64,000 nt of DNA. Source: Rhynochetos jubatus. Its lineage: Eukaryota; Chordata; Aves; Eurypygiformes; Rhynochetidae. The stretch lies in the NCBI GenBank assembly GCA_027574665.1, contig CM050652.1, positions 2,956,589 through 3,020,588 of the forward strand, read 5' to 3'. Position numbers and translations under genes: made by a program. Shown here piece after piece: positions 59,382-64,000 of the stretch (the first letter of the stretch is position 1; every line of letters starts with the position of its first letter). The notes beneath the pieces are model-generated. The model searched no databases. It was not told the origin of the DNA and worked only from the letters and a program-made list of their open reading frames with translations.

Positions 59382-61014
59382 GATTCATACACATGCTCTG
59401 CACTCTCTGGACACTAATGCTGGATTCCTCTGGGCTCCCTCTGACATCCCCTCTGGTCTTATTAGGCAAGTGTTGGGTTGAAGGCAGAATATCCTCTTGC
59501 CATCAGATGATGGAGCTCCGTGCAACGGTCTTTGCACTCAGCACTGCAGTGTCTTTCGTGGATTCTGCTGGAGCTGGGTTTGTAATAGGGCTGGTCATCT
59601 TGACCTTCTCTGCGGTGTAGGGCACGTGGATGGCCCTTTATCCAAGCCTGGGTGTTGGCCGTCCTACACAGACGCTTGCTTGGAGGCAATGGTAGGGTTT
59701 CAGAAGCTCTCCAGTCGCTCAGGAGGGGAGGTCCCACTAGAAACTCAGTGAAGGATAATCCAAGCTGTGATCAGAAAGCTGTTACAATCAGTATTTTGAT
59801 TTTAAATAACTGGAGATATAACTCATACAAAAACCCCCATTTTTCTGTCCTGTAACAGCAACAAATCTTACCCACTAAACACCAGCAACCACCACTGCTG
59901 CCATACGCCCCTTCCAAAGCAACCAAAAGAAATACAACCCTCTTTCTTTTGTTATTTCTGCGTGAGAAGCGTATGATGCCAAGGTGTTGTGCAGTCTCGG
60001 ATCTGAGTAGGTCTTTAATGAATTAAGTGGGTAATAAGTGAGTGACAGGCGGCAGCATGACACTGATTGAGCTGTGTTGGCTTCTCGCAGAAGAAACTTC
60101 TGTCTCTGCAGTTGGAATGAGTGGCAGCTAAAGAGCTGCTTAATAATTTGTGCTATGAGAGAGGAAAAAATAGTATGGTAGGGTAGAGTGGAGCCCTCTG
60201 ATCAGCTCAGTCTCTTTCTTCATTTTCTTCTGCACTCTATATTGGGATGCTACAGCTGTTCCTCTTGGAGGGACCATGCATGGCCAGCTGAGGAAGGATG
60301 CTAGTATGAAGAAGGTTGAGAAACTCTGCCTTTTTCTTACCATCTTCATCAGAGATCATAACCTGAAACAGAGAGAGGAAAGCTGTTCTTGCAAATACTG
60401 CTGTCAACAAAACCCTGCCTTTGCTGTCTGGCTGGAGGGCTTGGAACAGGGCAGCAGTGTTTATTTCACAGAAGATAAGCTCTAAGCTGATTTTTTTTTT
60501 CTTTTTGGCTGACAGTAATCAAGGAATTTTCTTCCTTAAATCAGAAAATAACTGCCCAATCTCCAGCTTCATTTTAACCTGAAAAATGTTGGTTGTTGAC
60601 AATTGTTTGAAAAAGGATTTCTGGATGAAAACCTAATGAATGTCTCAAAAGTTGATTAAGAAGGAGGGGAGATGCTAAGTCAAAGTTTTCTAGCTGGAAA
60701 TAGTGATTTATTATCCAGCTATCTTTGCAAATGACAAAATAACTAATTAGATACAATTAATCATCAGAACTTGAAGCTGCCACTGGAATAAGTTAGAAGA
60801 CTTTATGAACAATTTTGTAGTCTCAAATTCTGATCTGAATGTAGCATAGGGTGCATTGAGAGTTAGTCAAACGCATCGAGACGCTGGGAAAGGCTTAATA
60901 AGGTTCTGAAATTCTGCCCCCCGTAGATTTTTTTTTTTTCTAATGAAGGATTTGAAAAGGGCATTTTAGAATGATGTTTTATACAGTAGCAGTCTTTTCC
61001 CATAAAACATCAGC
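59382..61014. other. Intron 3 segment without recognised features
   Basis: About 1.6 kb. T-rich runs occur at about 60491-60505 and 60929-60940. No exon, RNA gene or repeat family is recognised. Confidence 0.5.
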
Positions 61015-61130
61015 TATAATAATTATTTTTATGCAGATCCTGAGGCACAGAGAGATTAAATGACTTTCTCAAGGTCAGACAGTGAGTCAGAGGCAGAACC
61101 AGTGAATGAATGCGAGTCTTGATTCAGGGG
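61015..61130 (-). repeat. MIR-type SINE relic, antisense, clear
   Basis: 'tataataattatttttatgc', 'agatcctgaggcacagagag', 'attaaatgactttctcaagg', 'tcagacagtgagtcagaggc' and 'agaaccagtgaatgaatgcg' reproduce the reverse complement of the MIR core nearly continuously. The best-preserved MIR match in the window. Confidence 0.85.
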
Positions 61131-61894
61131 CTATGGCATACACAAATATCCTGCACCTCTGTGATCTCCAAGGCTAGATGCACTCAGTCTTTCTGGGTCC
61201 GATGTCCCAGCATCTCCTAACCCAGTTGTTTCTGTAGGAGGGGTGCAACCCTGGGAGTGGGTGACACGCTCCCAACCATTTCTGGTTGATCCTTGGAATC
61301 AGCATGACCTGCGTGAGGCTGCTGAGTACACTGTCCTTGATGGGTCAACTGCCAGGGGATGGTTGTGGTGATGAACAGCTTCTAATTGGCTGTGTTGTCA
61401 CTCAGTATCCCAGGTGAAAGTTGTGGAAGGGGTCAGGCAGAGGATTTCCTGCATGGCTCTCCTGACTGCTGCTGAATTTTAAATACCCACTGCACGATTC
61501 TCCCTGCTTTCCTGGAGTCACCTGGAGATTAGGAGTCCTGCAGCCTTAAGTAGTGCAACATTTCTACCTGTAAGAACTTGTGTAGTGGTGAATCTTGCAT
61601 TGGTGCTGCTTCTGGCCAGTACTGGGTTGGGATTTGCAGATTTTTCTGATTAGCCTAGTTCAGCCACACCAGGTCCAAGGGGACATATAAACTGTAGCAG
61701 TTATATGCTCGTTCGGTGAAGTTGGCTAAATCAACTGCATTCCTCTTTGGACATTGTTTATGCCTCCTGATATCTCCTCATGAATTATTAGCTATGGAAA
61801 AGACTTATTGCTAAGATACTGTAGCTAGTTTAGTCTCCTGGTCATTGCAGGTTTGCTTCCAAATATGTTTTGTTCTCTTTTACGTGGCTTGAAT

Positions 61895-62080
61895 GCTGGT
61901 CCCTCCTGACATTTCCCCTGGGCCTCTCTCCTGCAGTCTGATAGATCTTGCTGTCAGGAAGTTATTCCTCATACTCGGGCTACTTCTTATCAGTCTGTCA
62001 CTTTTTCAACTCATTGGGCTAATAGTTTTCCCATTACAAGAGCTGTCTCTCTGTGTCCTTTCGCTTCGGTCTTCCCAAGG
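61895..62080 (-). mobile_element. Old CR1/L3-like LINE fragment, antisense
   Basis: 'gatcttgctgtcaggaagtt' with 'attcctcatactcgggctac' resembles the reverse complement of an ancient CR1/L3 ('ctgccaggaagttcttcctcatacttggcctaaatctccc'). Heavily diverged. Confidence 0.45.
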
Positions 62081-62094
62081 GAACCTCTTCCTTC

Positions 62095-62150
62095 TTGCAC
62101 AAAAAGAGGGTCAGACTAGATGACTTTACAGGTCTCTTTCTCCCCTCCTG
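62095..62150 (+). mobile_element. Old CR1-like LINE 3' end fragment
   Basis: 'gagggtcagactagatgact' and 'ttacaggtctctttc' resemble an old CR1 end ('gggtcagactagatgacct...gaggtcccttcc'). Very short, and in opposite orientation to the preceding fragment. Confidence 0.4.
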
Positions 62151-62969
62151 CTCTAACTTCTTGGAGTCTGAGAGATTCTGCCTCTGACCTACAATGAACA
62201 CTGCCAGAGTGTATAAAAGAATACATTTAATAAAATAAGCAATGAAGACATTGGTGTTCATAAATTCCACAGGTTTAGACATTCTCATCCATTTGAGAAT
62301 TGTATCTGAGAAGGGGTGAAACAAGGTCTTTTCTGTCCTGAACGCGCATGACTTTTGGGGGTATAGGGAAAGACTGAGTTACTCTAGTGCTAAGAAATAG
62401 TTTCTCAGTTTTGCAGCAGAGTTTTCTAAGGATGAAAAGAGGCAGGAAAGAGAAGGCAGGAAAAACAAACAAGAAAGATCACTTCTGATGCTCGTCTGAG
62501 GAACCCAGAAAAGGCTGAAGGTCCTTTCTCCACACAGAGTCAATGCAGGACTGGGACATTGCTGAAATCTTCCACAAACCCTATCCATCCAAGGCTCATA
62601 AAGGCAGCTGTCATAAAGGCATCTAGGCTCCAGATGTGCACAGATGTTGTGTGGAGTTGTGCCCCACCGTGCACCAGCATTTGACATCATCAAGTGTCCT
62701 GCATTCCCAGTCTCCTCTCTGGAGGACACCTCACCAGTCAAGCAGCTGGGCTGGAGAGAACAGTAGTGCTCACTGCTGATTAAGCAATGATGAAATGAAT
62801 AGCCTCTTAACGTTCTTACATTAGCAACAACGTTAGCGTGTCACTAAGTATTTACAATATAAGTTACACAAATGTCATTTTGGTACACTGAGCACTTCAT
62901 ATTTGCAATTCTCTGCCACAGCAATGAAATCGATCAGCCATTCGGAAGAGAAACACACCCAGGAAATAG

Positions 62970-63060
62970 CATTATTAATGGCACTGGGCCAGGCTTTCAA
63001 AGATCTGTATGGGAGGCAGATGAACAGAGAGAGGCTCACATTCCTGCTCTGAGATGCCCT
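62970..63060. repeat. Possible ancient amniote repeat, family not assigned
   Basis: 'gggccaggctttcaaagatc' and 'tgtatgggaggcagatgaac' are reminiscent of old interspersed repeats containing 'attttcaaaggtatttagg'. Low certainty. Confidence 0.2.
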
Positions 63061-63594
63061 CAGGTCTCGGTATGAGACCACTTTGAGTCCAGCTGAATTG
63101 GAGGCTCAGTTATCCGGTCGGCAAAGGGAGGACATTGGGAAGGCTTTGAGAACAAGTCAATCATCTCCTCTTCAAGACCTCATAGTAAGCACCAAATCAT
63201 TGTGCTTTCTAGGGCTTTGCACAAATTGATGTTAAAGGTCTGAAATCATTTCACTTGTCTTGCAGAGATTGCTTCCTGCGATAGAACATCTCTCCTTGTG
63301 CTTCCTGCCTGCCACCCTGAATCCTAGGCATCTAAAGGCCCTTTTCTCCACCAGATGTCTTGATTCTGCACTGGTAGTGAGTGCAGATGGCCTGGATGCC
63401 CTGGTGCTTTGTTTTAAAGTCTGGATTAGTAGCTTGATTTGATCTTGGCATCCCTAATTGGTCATTTGCAAGAAGAGTTGATCTCTGACATTATGGTCCA
63501 GGTTCATAGGGTATGAAGACACTTAACTACTGAAGGTGCCCAAACCTCATTCTTCTAAGTCAGAATATGCTGAAGTGTCCTGAGAAACTAACAG

Positions 63595-63664
63595 CAGGAT
63601 GCAGCTCCCACTGAAAGCAGTGGAAAAATCCCTGCTGGTTTCTGTGGGAGCTGTACAGATCCTG
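63595..63664. repeat. Imperfect 70-nt hairpin, ancient palindromic repeat or small-RNA precursor-like fold
   Basis: 'cagctcccac' (63602-63611) is exactly complementary to 'gtgggagctg' (63644-63653). The stem extends inward (gaaagcag with ctgctggtttc, three extra bases) and outward (caggat 63595-63600 with atcctg 63659-63664, across a small bulge). The loop is about 11 bases. The unit 'tcccactgaaagcagtgg' resembles a palindromic ancient amniote repeat. Length and shape also fit a pre-miRNA-like hairpin, without evidence of expression. Confidence 0.5.
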
Positions 63665-63754
63665 AATGAGCTTTTTATCCTGTTTTCTTCTCTAATGAGA
63701 AGGTAGTTAGACTTTGGAAAGTGCCACATTTACATGGATTGTTTTGTTGGCGTG

Positions 63755-63850
63755 GATCTCTGCAATCAGAGAGACCCTGCTATGCAACAGTGTGGGCAAA
63801 TTACTTACTGCTGCTGTCCCTCTGTTTTCCACTGCAAGATCCTAAACCTC
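63755..63850 (+). repeat. MIR-type SINE relic
   Basis: 'gagagaccctgctatgcaac', 'agtgtgggcaaattacttac' and 'ccctctgttttccactgcaa' follow the MIR core (ctgctatgtgac...gtgggcaaattacttaa...tctgtttcc...ctgtaa). Confidence 0.5.
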
Positions 63851-64000
63851 GCTACGGAAGCCAGATATGTCAGGATCCATGAATATTTGTCAAGGTGTGT
63901 GAGATCCATTAACATGGGTCTCTATGTGAGGAGAGAATATGACAGCATTTGAAAGTATTTTGTTGTGGTTTCAGATATAACAGCAGCCGTGGCAAATTCT

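Larger units (their letters stand above)
28217..64000 (+). other. PLXNA4: PLXNA4 intron 3 (5' part only, at least 35.8 kb)
   Basis: It opens with GTAAGACC. The next expected coding segment (starting Ile-Arg-Val-Asp-Gly in plexin-A4) was not found on the + strand, so the intron runs past base 64000. A very long intron at this position fits vertebrate PLXNA4 genes. Contents: CR1 copies, MIR-like relics, AT-rich candidate regulatory blocks, and a possible alternative terminal exon at 59310. No independent gene is supported. Confidence 0.85.

Noticed and set aside
28217..64000. Presence of the next PLXNA4 constitutive exon (starting Ile-Arg-Val-Asp-Gly)
   Set aside because: I found no stretch encoding it next to a splice acceptor. 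Vertebrate PLXNA4 has a very long intron here, so it most likely lies downstream of the window.
1..64000. CRISPR arrays, prokaryotic operons, phage or endogenous retroviral genes
   Set aside because: No regularly spaced repeats, no long compact coding, and no LTR pairs, primer-binding sites or gag/pol/env-like frames were seen. The only reverse-transcriptase remnants are of the CR1 LINE type.

Overview
The window is avian nuclear DNA. Evidence: the vertebrate exon/intron structure of a plexin gene, and many CR1 (chicken repeat 1) LINE fragments with the bird-type 3' end (the 'ccaacccaaaccattctatgattc' kind of tail), in both orientations. Nothing points to a bacterial, viral or plasmid source. 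The species cannot be named from the sequence alone.

The only well-supported gene is PLXNA4 (plexin-A4, a semaphorin receptor), on the + strand. Two coding exons are present: the first coding exon (CDS 5803-6981, 393 codons, with 85 bases of 5' UTR from 5718) and the next exon (28034-28216, 61 codons). Both junctions are phase 0 with good GT/AG sites. Together they encode the signal peptide and most of the sema domain (residues 1-454). The rest of the sema domain, the PSI/IPT repeats, the membrane segment and the GAP domain must lie beyond base 64000.

Layout: 1-5717 is sequence upstream of the first coding exon (intron 1 or 5' flank). 5718-6981 is the first coding exon. 6982-28033 is intron 2 (21 kb), with CR1 pieces and a CpG-rich block at about 12.1-12.7 kb. 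28034-28216 is the next coding exon. 28217-64000 is the first 35.8 kb of a very long intron 3, holding CR1 copies, ancient MIR-type SINE relics and AT-rich stretches that look like enhancer candidates.

The most interesting material is at 12.1-13.26 kb and 18.3-18.88 kb. The first locus starts with what reads as a rarely preserved CpG-rich CR1 5' end (GC box, CCAAT box, start of ORF1). It then passes into a 296-bp module I do not recognise, fused to a CR1 3' tail. The same module+tail recurs 5.6 kb downstream. The modules differ at 4 of 296 positions, the attached CR1 tails at about 14 of 265. This could be an undescribed CR1-mobilised composite (SINE-like) element or a conversion/duplication event. 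A second point of interest is a splice acceptor at 59309 followed by a short open frame and stop, a candidate terminal exon for a truncated, secreted plexin-A4.
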